Assembly (NCBI GenBank): GCA_024345305.1
Contig: BRON01000003.1
Coordinates: forward strand, 1,736,001-1,800,000
Length of the DNA: 64,000 bases
Reading direction: 5' to 3'
Source of the DNA: Mrakia gelida
Taxonomy: Eukaryota > Basidiomycota > Tremellomycetes > Cystofilobasidiales > Mrakiaceae
Positions 44,949-57,800 of the stretch are shown in pieces; within the stretch, counting starts at the first letter, position 1, and each line of letters begins with the position of its first letter. A program made the position numbers and the translations under genes. The notes beneath the pieces were generated by a model. The model made no database searches. It was not told the origin of the DNA and was given only the letters and a program-made list of their open reading frames with translations.

Positions 44949-46849
44949 TCACCTCCAAACCTCCCACCTCTCCCCATCCACGCTCCCCACCGCTCCACCC
45001 TCCAGCTCCACCAACCCTTTCACCGTCCCTCCCCACCCCCCTTTCCCAGCCTCACCTTTCCGTCCCCACGCCTCCTCCATCAACCTCCCCGTCCTGGCAT
45101 CCCAAACCCTCACTTTCCGATCCTGCCCTGCAGCGAGGACCGTCTCCGAGCTGGCGTGGTAGAGGAGGGCAAGACCGGTGGTGTAGGAGTTGATGTGCGA
45201 GGGAAGGGAGAGGGTTGGTGCGGTGATGGGTGTTGAGGTGGAGAGGGAGGGTTTGGGTTGGGGTTGTGGTTTGCGAGAGTTTGGGTGGTGTTGAGAGGAG
45301 GAGGAGAAAGAGGTTGGGAGGGATGAGGAGGAGGCGGTGGTGGTGGGTGACGGGAGGAAGCGGAGGTCGTGGATCTGGAGCTGCATAAAGATAGAATCGA
45401 AGAGAGAGAGAGGAAGACAAAGGTCAGCTCTCTCGAAAACAAAACGAACTCGAGGACGACGCGTCAACTCACATCCCCATTCATCCCCGCGACAACGACG
45501 TTCTTCCCTCCTCCTCCTACGCTCTTCATCCCCACCACGGGACTAGCAGTCCTAATCGCCTCCACTCCACCCCCTCCTCCTCCACCAACAGGTTCCTGCC
45601 CTCTCCCGTTCCTCCAGAACGTCCGCGTGTCGAACAGCCTCACGACACCTCCCCTCGTTCCCGCTAGGAAGCAGGCTGGTTCCTCTGGCAGGGCGCAGAG
45701 GGAGAGGACCGAGGAGGAGGAGGTTTGGTGGGTTGAGAGGTGGGGGGAGTGGAGAGGGGAAGGGGTGTAGAGGAGGTGGGAGTCGCAGCCTGAACGAAAC
45801 GAAGACGAGAACGAGGTGAGTTTCGGCGCGAAGAAAGAAAGTCAAAGGGAGAACGAAGGAAAGGGTGTCAACGAACCTAGTGCGATAGCTCCATTAGGTA
45901 AGAAGAGAGACGACCAAACGTCTGTAGCTTTCTTGGGTTGAATGATCACCATGGGGGAGGAGGAGAAGTCGAGAGGGGAGTAGAGGAGTTTGGGTGAGGG
46001 TCCAAAGGAGGTGGCGATGAAGTGGTCGTTTTGGACGTTGATGGAGGTGATCTGCATACGAACGAGCGAACGAGGTGTCAGCTTCTCTCTCACCCGGAAC
46101 GCAGGGACCTTCGTAGAGTCTGAGGGCAAGAAAGGTCAAACGGAAGGGAGGGACGACTCACGGGCGAGCGAACGAGACTCATCTGAACCATCCATCCTCT
46201 TGACGCCTCTGGATCGTCTTCGTCCGTTTGAAGAGAGTAGATGAGACCTGAGGAGTCACCTGCTATTACTGTTCCGTTTTGAGACTTGACAAACGAACGG
46301 AAGCGAGAGTTAGGGAAGAGCCCGAGGGGAGGGGAGGGGGAAAGGGAAGGTCGAGCTCACAGCGAGGCATGTCACGAAGCTGTTCGGCACTGATAGAGGT
46401 AGATACGAAGTCTGAGAAGACGTCGAGGCGAGAAGAGAAGCTTGAGAGAGATCCCTGTGAAGTACAAAAGCGGTCAGCTTCTCGACGAGACGAAGAATCG
46501 AGTTGGGAAGAGCCTAAAGGAAGAGAGGTCGAGCTCACCTTCGGTTTGCTCTCGAGCTCGAAGAACTCCCTCCGCCTCTCTGCATCCGAGAGAAAGCTTC
46601 CCATCGACCTTCGCTGATCACCTCCTTCTCCTTCCCCTTGTAGCTGGCTCCGTACTCGTCGAACCGAGGTCGTTTAGACGGTCCTGGTCCTCCTGGGTGG
46701 CGAGAGCTCGATGAAGAGGAGGAGGAGGAAGACGCTGCTGCTGAGAAGGAGGGAGCTTGAGTGGGTGCTGAAGAGGGTGTGGGAGTGGAAAAGTACTTCT
46801 TCCGTATAGGGTCGTACGAGTAGCCAGGAAGAGCGAAGGGGAACGACAT
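44949..46849 (-). CDS. DCAF4/WDR21-like WD-repeat protein
   Basis: Six exons: 46849-46539, 46454-46361, 46284-46162, 46051-45877, 45789-45473, 45380-44949; 483 residues. The N-terminus MSFPFALPGYSYDPIRKKYF matches the LPGYYYDxxxxRYF motif that marks DCAF4 proteins. WD-like blades follow: SFVTCLAVSQNGTVIAGDS, SINVQNDHFIATSFGPSPK, ACFLAGTRGGVVRLFDTRTF, VVAGMNGDLQIHDLRFLPS and ETVLAAGQDRKVRVWDART. DCAF4 is a substrate receptor for CUL4-DDB1 ubiquitin ligases; the WDxR-type motif VRVWDART could serve DDB1 binding. A Ser/Pro/Gln-rich loop interrupts the propeller before the last blade. It converges on the preceding gene with 213 bp between stop codons. Confidence 0.7.
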
Positions 46850-47293
46850 CGTGGGGGAAGGCGAAAGGGAAGGAGGGGGGAGAGGAAGGTCGAGGGGTGA
46901 GCTTTGGTGAGCTCGAGTGAAATCTGAGCCAGAGCTCGGAGACTAACCGATTCAACTTTGGCGCCTCAGGAATTTCTTCGTAGGTGAGTCGCGTACTGAT
47001 ACTTCCTCTAGCTGACTTTTGAGGCTCAAAGGTAATTTTTTGTGACGCTCCGAGCGTCAGCCGTGCAGACGGTCGCGAGCGGCGAGATCGATTCGTCTGT
47101 CTCCCTCTCAACCGCCAGCTTCTCGTTCCATTCCTTCTCCCTCTTCGTTTTCCATCTCTCCACCAGCTCTTGCACATCCCTCTTCTTACACTCGAGTAAG
47201 TCCAAATTCGTTCCCGCGTCCTGCTAAGACCCAGAGAAGGGACGAAAGCGCCGAAATCGCGAGCTCACTCACCTCCCTCTTCCTCAGCTCGAC
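46850..47293. other. Divergent region between DCAF4-like and MYND 2 genes
   Basis: Promoters for both genes. On the minus strand 47230-47057 holds a 55-codon open stretch with charged, helix-like translation (LLECKKRDVQELVERWKTKR) after an AG acceptor, but no start codon could be found for it. Confidence 0.4.
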
Positions 47294-48590
47294 ATGACCT
47301 CGCCCAAGCTCCCTTTCACTGTCGAGGAGTACGCTTCCGCTCTCGGTATCGACAAGGGTTTGGAAGGTTTTGCAGGAGGCTTCGCTGGTACCCTATCTCC
47401 GGATGGAACATTTCAATTGAGCGAGGAGAAGATGAAAGGGATGAGGACGCTCACGACGGCGGTGAGCTCGACCTCTCCTTCTCTTCATGAACAGGAGCTC
47501 GTACTCATCTAGCTGTTCATTTCACGGGAAATACCAGATGAAGATCCTTCCCGAGATCCCTCAGGAGCAGACGATGCCCTTCTTCGTTTGTCGTCTCTCC
47601 ATCTTCCGAGTCGCACGCTTTCGCTTTCCTTCCATCTCCCTCTCGATACTGACCTTCCGGTTCTTTCCTCGTTTCTCTCTGGGGGAGGAGAGCAGGAGGA
47701 GGTTGCAAGCAGGTATCTCCCTACGATCGTGCAGGTCTTCAGGAAACTCAAGCCTGCGACGATGGACTTCAACTCGTCCGCACAAACCGAGCTTCTGTTC
47801 CGCCTGGCTTTGGTCGAATCGCCCTTCCTCATCCGCTACCTCAGAGAGCACCCTGGATCTTCTCCCTGGCTCAAAGACATGATGAGCAACGTCAAGTCCT
47901 ACCTTCCTTCTGGGGAGTTCTTCGACGCGTCAAAGAAGGTGAGTGACGACGTCGCGCGCGAGACCTCCATCAACCGTTTTTGCTTTCGTTCGTCCCTTCC
48001 TTCAGTCGCTGATCGTTCTTTCTCTCGTTCTCCTCGTTCTCAGGATCAAGCTACCCTCGAAAAGAACGAGTTCACAATCAAAGCCGTCCATCAAAGCCTC
48101 GTCCTCTACCGTCTTCTCCTCACCTACTCGCCCGCCGGCTCAACCCTCGTCGCAGATCGCGAGACAGGTCTGTACTTCGCTCAGTTCATGTCCTCCTTGG
48201 CCATCAACAGATTCACGATGACCGAAGAGTCAAAGAGAGTCCTTGCGTTAGCGAGGGCCGAGATGAGCTCGATCATGTACACGATCACCACGAACGACTT
48301 CTCGTTCGAGTCGGCTGCTGTACCTAGATGTCGGTTGATCAAGACTGGAGACTGCGAGGAGGGAAAGGAGTTGAATATATGCTCGAGGGTGAGTCGCTCG
48401 TCCGTCTTGCTGTCGTCGGTGGGACGTGGGGGAGAGAGAAGAAGGAACTGACCGCTCGTCTTTTGACGCGTCGAACCAACAGTGTCGAACAGTTCGCTAC
48501 TGCTCTCAAAGTGCGACTAGTCCTTCGTCTCGTTGCGCATGCTCTGTCTGGAAGTCCCACAGGAAGATCTGCTTCCTCGCGACGTGGTGA
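47294..48590 (+). CDS. MYND-type zinc finger protein 2 (paralogue of 2317-3618)
   Basis: Five exons: 47294-47461, 47538-47585, 47696-47938, 48044-48388, 48483-48590; 303 residues, against 306 for the paralogue. Shared blocks include EEYASALGIDKGL near the start, ASRYLPTIVQV, IRYLREHPGSSPWLKDMMS and the C-terminal finger: CRLIKTGDC (C-x7-C, as in the paralogue), NICSRCRTVRYCS, VWKSHRKICF. Here the conserved cysteine before the tryptophan is present (C-ACSV-W), but seven extra residues follow YCS exactly where the paralogue has its last intron; the extra DNA begins with gtgcgactag, donor-like. Overall identity is modest, so the duplication is old. Partners unknown. The 3' flank has a likely UTR intron (GTGAGC near 48619, CGTAG near 48691). 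Confidence 0.75.
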
Positions 48591-49475
48591 TCTCGATCTC
48601 GACGGATCAACCCAACGTGAGCTCTTGAACACTTCGTTTCTTCCTTGATTCGACTTTAAAGCTGATAGCCTTCCCTTCTTGGTCCTGCGTAGATGCAACC
48701 TTCTTCTCGATGACGTTTGACGAATGCACATGCCACTGCTTTCTCGTTTCCTCGTCGCGTCGATTCGAAGCCTTCCTCATCATCTTCGACTCGTTGGACT
48801 CGAGCTCTCTCTTCTGTCTCTTTTCTCGAGGAGACTGAGTTCGACGATCAGTCAAGCGTATCTTCGTTCAGACGGTTCGGCGTACAGCACGAGAGGAAGC
48901 GGTGGGAGAGCAGGGTCGAGAGGAGAGTCGACGTCGACTCGAACCTGACGCGTCGAACTCTCGTCGCTCACTCTTCTCCTCTCCGTCCTCCCCCTCCCAC
49001 GCTTACAGATTTTCACGACCCTCGTGTTTTATGCCTGACGAGGCGAGAAGGGTGTAGAATAAGCAGAAACCCAGCAGTTCTGACGGGAGCACCGAGCGAG
49101 CGAGCGAACGAGAAAAGAAAGCGAAAACAAAACGTGGCTTGAAATCGAGTCTATGAGAGGGAGAAACTGAGAACAGAAGCGCCGTTGACAGCCTTGAGAG
49201 TTTTACTAAACGAACCGAAGAAAGGACAAACCGAATAAACGAGGATGATTTTTAAACGATAAGTAAGTGGACCTGTAGGTATCTAGCAGCGAACGAATAA
49301 AGAAGAGCGGAGGGAGGGAGGGGGAAGCGCGAGGAGGAGGAATACAGAATGGGGGGTGGGAGGGGAAGAAAATGAGGGTGCAGGCGTGCAAGAGAAGCAC
49401 GTCGAGCAAGCGAATAGGTGGTAGGGAAGTAATAAGATAAAGCGGAAGGGGAGTCGGGGGAAGGAGAAGAAGAGA
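48591..49475. other. Convergent intergenic region
   Basis: 3' flanks of the MYND 2 gene and PMA1. A probable 3' UTR intron of the MYND 2 transcript is the only structure noted. Overlapping frames show no family similarity. Confidence 0.5.
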
Positions 49476-52400
49476 TTAAGCGGTTCGCGAAGGGTTCCTG
49501 GCGAGGGTGGCTCCGGCCTGAGGAGAGAGAAGATGAAAAGAAGAAGAACAAAGGTGAGTTGACTGTAACGCGACGACGAGGAGGAGAGAGGAGCAGATGT
49601 AGACGTACCTGGTGAGTCTGGGCGGAAGAGAATCGCTCCTGTTCGGCAGCCGACCTTGATAAGGGAGAAGAAAGGAAAAGAGGGAAGAGGAAAGTCAGTT
49701 CGAGGATTCAAAGTAGACGGACAGAGGAGGAGGGAGGGAGAGAGAGATGCTAACATCGAGGCCTTTCCAGCTCCAAGGACTCGTCGCTTGGCTGAAGAAG
49801 GAGAAGGGAAAAGAAAGGGAAGAGGATCGGAAGGTCAGTTCGAGGTTCGTCGCGGACGGGCGAGGCGAGGGAAGATCAACTCACTCTTGTTGAGGAAAGA
49901 AGTTCGGTTGGAGTAGAGGGACTCGTGTCGGGAAAGAGTCCTGGTGATGGGAGCTCCGGCTCCAGCTCCAGCTCCGGTCTGGTATCCTCGGGCCTCAATG
50001 GCGGCAGCCTTAGCAGCAGTCTTGTTCTGGAGGTACTTGATGACGGTGGCCTTCATAGCGAACTTGACGAGATCCATAGGGAAGAACTGGATAAAGATAA
50101 GAAGGGAAGAGGTCAGCTCGAGCGAGAAGGAGGACGACGACGAGGACGACTCGGAGAGAAGACGCGACGACGAACCCAAACGATGTTCCAGACCCAGACG
50201 ATTCCGATCCATCCTCCAGAGATAGCTCGGACCTTAGTGAAGCCCCAGTCTCCGAAACCGGCGATGATGGAGGAGATGAGCTGAGCGAGACAGAAGGCAA
50301 GCATCAAAGCAGTCGAAGGCCTGGAGAGGGAAGAGGGAGGGCGAGGAGGGTCGGTTAGCATCGCTCGTTTTCGTCGAAGATCGAGCAAGAAAAGAAGGAG
50401 AAAAGCTCACCTCTCCATGAAGCACCATCCGTGGGATCGAGTAACGAAGATAAGAGCCTGCGAGATGATGGCGACCTGGAGGTAGATGACCATGTGTCCT
50501 CGAGGGTCGGAAACGTCCTTGATGGCCTCGACTCCGAATCGGTTCTCGAAGAACTCGGTATCGTGCATGACGATGTAGAGGATGATGGTGGAGAGGGTGA
50601 GGTAGAGTCCGTAGGCGATGGCGTAGCAGAAGATCTCGGCGAGGTCCCAGTGGTCGGGAGTCATGGAGGGCAAGACTCGGTCGAGGGAGAGGGTCATGAT
50701 GGTTCCGTCGTTCTGCGAGTCGAGAGAGAAGAGCGAGGTCAGCGAGAGAGCTCGAACGAACGAGAGAAAGAGAAAGTAACTAACAAGGATAGCAATGATA
50801 AGGACCATGAAGGGAGGGAAGTTGAACTTCCAAGCGAAGGCGAGGATGGCGAACGAGACGACGATTCGGATGGTGACGGCGCAAGCGCTGAGGAAGAGGG
50901 AAGAGAACGATCAGTTTCTAGTGGTTTTTCTCGAGACCAGGAGGGTAAGATCGACTCACTAGATAGCGTAGTTTCGCATCCTCTGGAAAATGACTCGGGA
51001 TCCTCGGATGGCGTGAACGATGGTGGAAAGTCCGGGCTCAGTCAAGACGATATCGGCGGCTCCTCGAGCAGCGTCGGTAGCTCCCTCAACGGCGATTCCG
51101 ACGTTGGCTCGGGAGAGCGCAGGGGCGTCGTTGGCTCCATCTCCGGTCATAGCGCTGTGGACGAAGAAGAGAGAGGAGGTCAGGACGGCGAGGAGGGAGG
51201 GAGGGAAAGGAGGAAAACGAGACGCGACGAACCAAAGATGTCCAAGTCCTTGAATCCTCTTGACGATCTCGAACTTGTGCTCGGGGAAGACTCCAGCGAA
51301 TCCATCGGCGTCCATGATCATCTCGTCGAGCGAAGCGTACTTTCCTCCGGCGGGAGGTCCGTCCTTGAGGATCTTAGCAGGGTACATGTGGTCTCCCAAA
51401 CCGAGTCGTCGACCGGTCTCCTTAGCACTGAAGAGGAAGAAGAAACAGAGTCGGCTCGAGCTCGAGATCGCGAAGAAGAGGGAGAGAGGGGGAACGAACA
51501 TAGCGAGCTGATCTCCAGTAACCATCTTGACCTTAACTCCGAGAGCCTGAGCGTCGTCGATGGTCTGCTTGGTGTCGTCACGAGGCTGAAGAAGGAGAGA
51601 AAGAAGGGCAGGTCAGCTCGCTGTTTCGGTATAGAGAAGGGAGAAGAGCAAAGAGGTACTCACAGGGTCGAAGATGGCAAGAAGACCGATGAGCTCGAAT
51701 CCAGTTCCCTCGGCGTTCTTCTCCTGGGAGTTTCCAACGACGTCCTCAAAAGCGACAGCGAGAGCTCGAAGTCCTCGTCGAGCGAACTCCTCAACGTCCT
51801 TCTCGAGCTGATCCTCCATCTCGGCGGTCTTGTTCCTGGAGCAGACTGAGGAAACGAAGGAGAAGAGAGTCAGCGTCGAGCGACGAGGGAAGAAGAAGAA
51901 TCGCGACGGCGTACTCACTCTCAATGATGATACCGGTCATTCCCTTAGTAACTCGCTTGACGAGACCGGAGGACTCCTCGATGTAAGTAGCCTCGGTCCT
52001 CTTGTCAACGGGGTCTGGAGGAGAAGAGGAGGAAAGAACGGTCAGTCGAGGGTTCCGAATCGAGACGAGCGACGAGGGGACGAAAGACTCACTGAAGGGC
52101 TTGAAGTCGATGAGCTTGACTCCAGCTCGGGAAGCCTCGGGTCCACCAGCACACTGAACGACGCAACCGTCGATAGCGTCCATGTTCTCGGTTCGGGAAG
52201 CGTAGGCAGCACTGAGGAGGGAAGAGAAAAGAAGGCGAAGTCAGCACGAGGCTTTTTCGTCGCCGCGCGACGACGAGACGAGGCGAGAAGACGAGCGAGA
52301 TACTCACAGAGTCATAACCTCCTTGGCGTTGAAAGGTCCGTATCGCTTGACCTCCTCCATGTCGATGGTAAGCTTGTTGGTGGTGAGGGTTCCGGTCTTG

Positions 52401-54813
52401 TCAGAGCAGAGGATGGTGACTCCAGCCAACTCCTCGATAGCGGTGATTCGGGTGACGATAGCCTTGTGCTTAGCGAGTTGCTGAGCTCCGACGGCCATGG
52501 TAACGGAAAGGACGGTGGGCATGGCGATGGGGATACCTCCGATCAAGAGAACGAGGATGTTGTCGAGTCCATCACGGTAAGAGTATCGGAAGTCGGCGTA
52601 GAGGATGAGGATCTCGAGGAGAACGAAGATTCCTGGAGAAGGCGAGCAAAAACGAAGTCGAGGTCAGCGAGAGGATGAGGAGGTAGATATCGAGAAGAGG
52701 AAGCGTGAGCGAACCGATAGAGACCATGCAGAAGAGTCCGATCTTGGCGAGAACGGCTTGGAGATGTCCAGTAGAATCGTTGTCCTCTCCGACAAGGGTA
52801 GCAGCTCGTCCGAAGAAGGTGTTGGCTCCAGTAGAGATGACGATTCCCTCGGCCTCTCCCATCTTACAGGTCGATCCACTGAGAAGAACGAGAAGAAAAG
52901 AAGGAAGGAAGAAAGAACGAGATCAGCCACGCGTTTCAGCCACCGTCTCACTTCGTTTCCTCTCGCGAACTCGCGAACGTTCGATTCGACGAAAGCGATA
53001 AAGACTCACGAGAAGGCCTCGTCTCCGAGCTTCTTGTTGACGGGAAGAGACTCTCCGGTAAGAGCAGCCTGATCCATGGAAACCTCGATAGCCTCGGTAA
53101 GTCGGCAATCAGAAGGGCAGATATCTCCGTGCTTGAACGAAACCTGTTGGCAGAGGGCAGCAAGGTCAGTTTCTCGAGTCGTCGATAGAAAGAGTGCGAG
53201 AAGGAGTAGAGAACGAACCATGTCTCCGGGGACGAGATCGGCAGACTAAGAAGAGGAGGGGAGAGAAAGAGGGTGGGTCAGGACGAGCGACGAGAACCGA
53301 GTCGCGCGCTCAGAGAAAAAAACGAGGGCCTACTCACGTCGATCTCCTTCCAAGCTCCATCTCGCTTCACCTTGGCCTTAGGAGCGAGAGACTCCATGAG
53401 GGCCTTGACAGCGTTACCAGCGTTTCGCTCCTCAACGAATCCAATGGTGGAGTTGATCTGAGATGGCGAGAAGGGGACGAGCGGGGAGAGCGAGAAGGCG
53501 GATCAGTCGTTTGTCGTTCGACGCGTTTTCGAGAGGTTAAACCCGCTGGCTCGGTCGCTGAACTCGCTCGAAAACGAGCTAGAAGAGCTGGAGTAGAAGG
53601 AGGAGGTGGAGAGGGAAGGAAAGGGGAAGGAAGACTCACGAAGAGAAGGAGAACGATACCGACGAAATCCTCCCAGTCAGGAGGCTTTCCTCCTCCGTTG
53701 GAAAGAGCGATAGCGACAAGGGCGGCTCCCTCCATGACCCAGGAGAGAGGGTTCCACATGAAGGACTGAACAGAGAGAGAAAGGAAGGAGAAAGCGAGAA
53801 GGACGAGTCAGTTTTTTGCGTCGAAACGGCGACCCAGGAATAACTCGAGAGTTCGTCCGAAAACACTCACCAAGAACTGGAGGAAGGCGCTGTAAACAGA
53901 GCAGATCAAAAGGAAGGACAGGTCAGCATCCATTACAATGTTTGTTGTTTTCGGTCAGCTAGGACATGGTCGAGAGATGACCGTGGCCTAGAGTTCGACG
54001 GAGAAATCGAAAGAGCGAAGGAAGGAGTGACGACTTACTTCTCGGACTTCTCAGTGAGCTTGTTGGGTCCGAAGATGTCGATTCGTCGAAGAGCCTCCTC
54101 GGAAGTAAGACCAGCCTCGGAGCATCTATAGTAGGGAAGGCGAGAGGCGAGAGGAGGGTCAGCAAGGGAGAGTAAGGTCGAAAAAAGAAGAGCGAGATTG
54201 GCAACGATAGCGGCTTCAAACCTCGCGCCGCCGGTGTTGATCGAGCTGAAGGAGAGAGAAAAACTCACTGAAGCAAGGTCATGACCTCCTCCATAACGAC
54301 GTGCTCGATATCGACCTTCTCCTTATCGTAGAGATCCTCAGCAGTGAAAGCGATCTAGAGGAGAGGAAGAGGAGGAGAGGGAGAGGGAAGGAAGAGAAGG
54401 AGTTCAGCCCAAAGGAAAAAGAGGGGGGCCACTCTCCTTCCCTCCTCCTCAAAGGAGGGGAGGCCAGAGCGAAAAACAACAGTTCGCTATGAGAGAAGAG
54501 GTACGTACGGTAGAGAGCTCGACTCGAGCGTGGTTGTCTCCATCTGACTTGTGCTCCATCTCCTTGTACTCTCTCTTGACCTTCTTCTCCTCGACGACGG
54601 GGACCTCGTCGACGGCTGAAAAGGGGAAGGACGAGGAAGGGAACGAGTGATGGCGAGGGAGGAAGGACAGGTCAGCCCTTTGTTTCGCTCCCTTAGCTCC
54701 CCTTCTCTTCTAACAAGCGCCGTATGGTAGACAAGAGGCAGGAGAGTCCACTCACCAGGAGGAGCAGACTTGAGCTCGTCGGCGGGAGCGGTGGTGGTGT
54801 GCTTCTCGTCCAT
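49476..54813 (-). CDS. PMA1: Plasma-membrane H+-ATPase (P-type, Pma1)
   Basis: Twenty-four exons: 54813-54756, 54615-54509, 54354-54269, 54125-54039, 53889-53871, 53765-53640, 53457-53338, 53245-53219, 53143-53010, 52878-52715, 52632-52308, 52211-52093, 52014-51919, 51845-51664, 51585-51500, 51427-51233, 51154-50960, 50887-50785, 50712-50411, 50320-50176, 50086-49885, 49791-49755, 49654-49609, 49517-49476; 1000 residues. Key motifs: LTGESLP (actuator), [15 protein letters not shown] (phosphorylated Asp), KMVTGDQLA, and [19 protein letters not shown] (hinge). Membrane helices include [28 protein letters not shown] and the C-terminal bundle. It pumps protons out to energise nutrient uptake. The regulatory tail ends [19 protein letters not shown] and [11 protein letters not shown], with Ser/Thr sites as expected for tail-controlled activation. 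The 19-nt exon 5 codes NAFLQFL. The number of introns is high for so abundant a protein. Confidence 0.96.
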
Positions 54814-57800
54814 TATAACTGGTTGGGGGTGGGGGGTGGTTGTTGGCGGTAAGAGAGAAGGGCGAAGGGGAGGGGAGGGGGGAGGAGAGGGGGGGAGAGG
54901 GTTCCCTAGGATAGACTAAAGCGCTATCAAAGAGAAGGGGTGAACTAGAGGGAGAGAGAGGGAGAAAGGGAGGGAGGGAGGGGAGGAGAGAGAAAGATGG
55001 TGTTGGAGAGGAGGAGGAAGGAGGGAGTCCAACTTTCGACGAAAACGGGTTCGAAATCGACTGCGTTGCCTTCCCTCCCTCCCCTCTCCCCTCTCTCTGC
55101 CTCAGATCCAACTCGGCGACCCCAATCCGGCATGCGAGAAATCGGTCTTCCCCTCGCTCCCTCGCTCGACTCTCGCTCTTGTATACGGAAATGACGAGTG
55201 TTTTCAATCATGCTCCCCCAGCTTGAAACCTATTACATGAAATTTTCCTGGTCTGCGACTCCCATCCTCACTCAAACTTGGCTTGCAAGAAAACGAACGC
55301 GACCTCAGACTGAGACTCCCGCCTCGCCCTCGCCCTCTTTCTACCCCCTCGCCGCATCCCCTTGCCTCTCTCCTCTCCTCTCGAGCCTCGTCGCGTCAAC
55401 TAGGCTCCCTTGCTCTGACACTTCAACTCGTTGTCGTCACGACGGGATATCTAGCTGTTTACCCTCTCGCCCTTCCGTTTTTCTCTGCAACCAAACTCGA
55501 GTCGCGTCTTGTGTCCTCTCTCTTCCCTCCCTTGGCCGCGAGAGTCGTCGAAACAATCTCGTTCTTCCTCCCTTCTACCTGTTCTACCAAGACCATCATT
55601 CGGAGCATAAGCAAGCTCATACGCTTCAGAGCTAAAATGACTCAAAATTTTCTCCTTTCTCGCTGGTCACCGTCCGCTTCCATCGCTGTTCTCGTCTGTG
55701 GGGAAGAAAGGTCGGTGAAGATGACCGACCTCTCTCCCTCCCTTTCTGACGCTCTCTCTTTCTCCTCAACCTCGGCCAGGTGAACAGAAGGGCATCGTGT
55801 GCTTGCTTTCACCGCTGACACCCGATAGAAAGGCAAAAACAAACCAAGCACGCGTCCCAACGGAGAGATAAGGAAAGAGAGAGCAAAAGGGCATCGTTCG
55901 CTCGCGAAACCTCGCTCACCTCTTCCCAACGGTCACTCTCGCTATTCGACGCTCTTGGATTGGCTCGGCTCGAGAAGAAGAAGAAAGGCGCTAACAGGAC
56001 ATGACTTGGAAGCGAGCAAGGGAGGAAGCGAGCCAAGGGTGAGATGGAAGAAGGTCGAGAACGGCATCTTACATGAGCTCGTTTCGCTCTTCTCCTCGAC
56101 GCGTCTCGATTAAATTCTCCCACCCTCCTGCCTCCCTCCTTCCCTCCTAGACGTCAAGTCAGCCCTCTCAAAAATCATCTCACTCAACCCTCAACTCTCT
56201 TGCCCTCCCAAAACGCGTCGTTCTGTCGTCTCTCTCTCAGCACGTTTCCCCAGGCGGCCTCTCTCGCCTCTTCGTCCTTCTCGCCTCTTCCTCCAAAGCC
56301 CAGGCTTTACAGCACAACCATCTCAACACCAACCATCAACACACGACCATCTTCTCTATCTTCCCTACGTTTCTTCTCTCTTCTCTTCCCTCAAAAGCGG
56401 TCTCTTCTCTTCTCACTGCCGAACGCGAAAAGGACATCCCCGTCCGTCGCCCTCCCCGCCTTGGGAGCGATCCAGAGCTCCGAGACGAGAGCGATGAAAA
56501 AAAGTCCTTGTAACGACGGTCCGTACGACCGATGTCTTTGCCCTCGGCGGATAGGCAAGGACGAGCTGAAAAGGTTTCTTCGCTGGAAAGCCGACGAGTT
56601 TGATTGGGGCAAGCTCGAAGGCGATTTGAAGAGGGAAATACGCGTCCGCACGAAGCCGTGCCGTGAGCTTTTCGAGCTCAGAGAAGGACGCCCATGAGCT
56701 CGAGAGAAGACTGGTTGGCGAGAGGGTAGAGGAGGTGCTTGTGAGTTTGCTGAGGTGACAGAAGGGCTAGGAGCAGAGGAGGAGGGACGAGAAGAGAGGA
56801 GGGCAAGAGGGCGCGAGGGCTGAGGGAGGGAGAGATCGAGGGAGGGAGTCGTTCGTCTGTCACTCGGTTTCTTCTCTTCTCAGAGACCTGGTTCTCTGGG
56901 AGATATATGAGATGGGCTATCGACGAGCGTTCTGTGGCTCGATAGGCTTATCTCGTAGAGAGGGAGAGGGCGGGTTGTTGTAGCGGCAAGAGAACGAGAG
57001 GTCGAAGCTCACCTCTCCTCCTCCTCCTCCCTCCCTCCCTCCTGTCCCCTTGCGTTTCTCTCCTCTTCTCGCCCGTTGCTCTCTTCCGGCTCTCCATGAT
57101 ATGATTTCTGATATGCGTTCTTTCTCATCAGCTCGAGCAGCTCTCTTTCAGGACGAAGCGAAGAAGAATATCGATCCCAAGCTCTCATCCCTCCCAAGCT
57201 CACCGTTCGCTTTTCGCCGACGAGCTCGTCCTTCCTTCTTTCTTTCGATTTTTGACGTCTTCTTCCCAGATATCCCATCGTCGATTCCTTAGCCAAAGAC
57301 GCAAGGTACTAGTGAGCTCGAGAGATCGAGACGCGTCTGAGCCGTCGCTCGATTGGTTCTCGCGAGCTCCAGCGCTCCTCTCCTCCCTCCATCCACGACC
57401 ACCTCGTCCCAGTCCTTCATCCCAGCCCACCTCTCTCCAACCGCTTTCCAGCCTTTCCAGAGCTCTGAAGATCTGCTCCTTCTAAAGACAAACACTCGTC
57501 CTTGTTCGCTGACTCTCGATTGTTTCAGGGCAATGGATCAAAGGGGTTCGTTTGGTTCTCTCCTTGATCCCCCTCCCTTCTCCTTGACCTCCTCAGCTCC
57601 GTTCTTCCTTCCCTCCCAACCCCCACCCAGCTTCCTTCCCTCCCTCTTCAGACGTTCCCTCCCTTCTAGACCTCTCCCTCCGTCTTCTCTCCTCCCGTTC
57701 CTCCCTCTCTCCCTTGGCTGTGCCAGACCGACCTCCCTCTTGCCTTCGCTCGACCCTCGACCTCCTCCTCTCTCTCTCTCCACACGAAAAATCGATTAGC

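Noticed and set aside
50431..51849. 472-codon open frame on the plus strand
   Set aside because: It lies antisense to PMA1 exons and mirrors their GC-rich third positions; the translation has no family similarity and the sense strand carries all the ATPase motifs.
52970..52995. B-box-like gttcgattcg suggesting a tRNA
   Set aside because: No A box, acceptor stem or anticodon arm can be drawn around it; it lies in a PMA1 intron.
56200..56697. 165-codon frame in the PMA1 upstream region
   Set aside because: No ATG at its start; an internal ATG gives a short Cys-containing peptide, but there is no similarity or splice context to support it.
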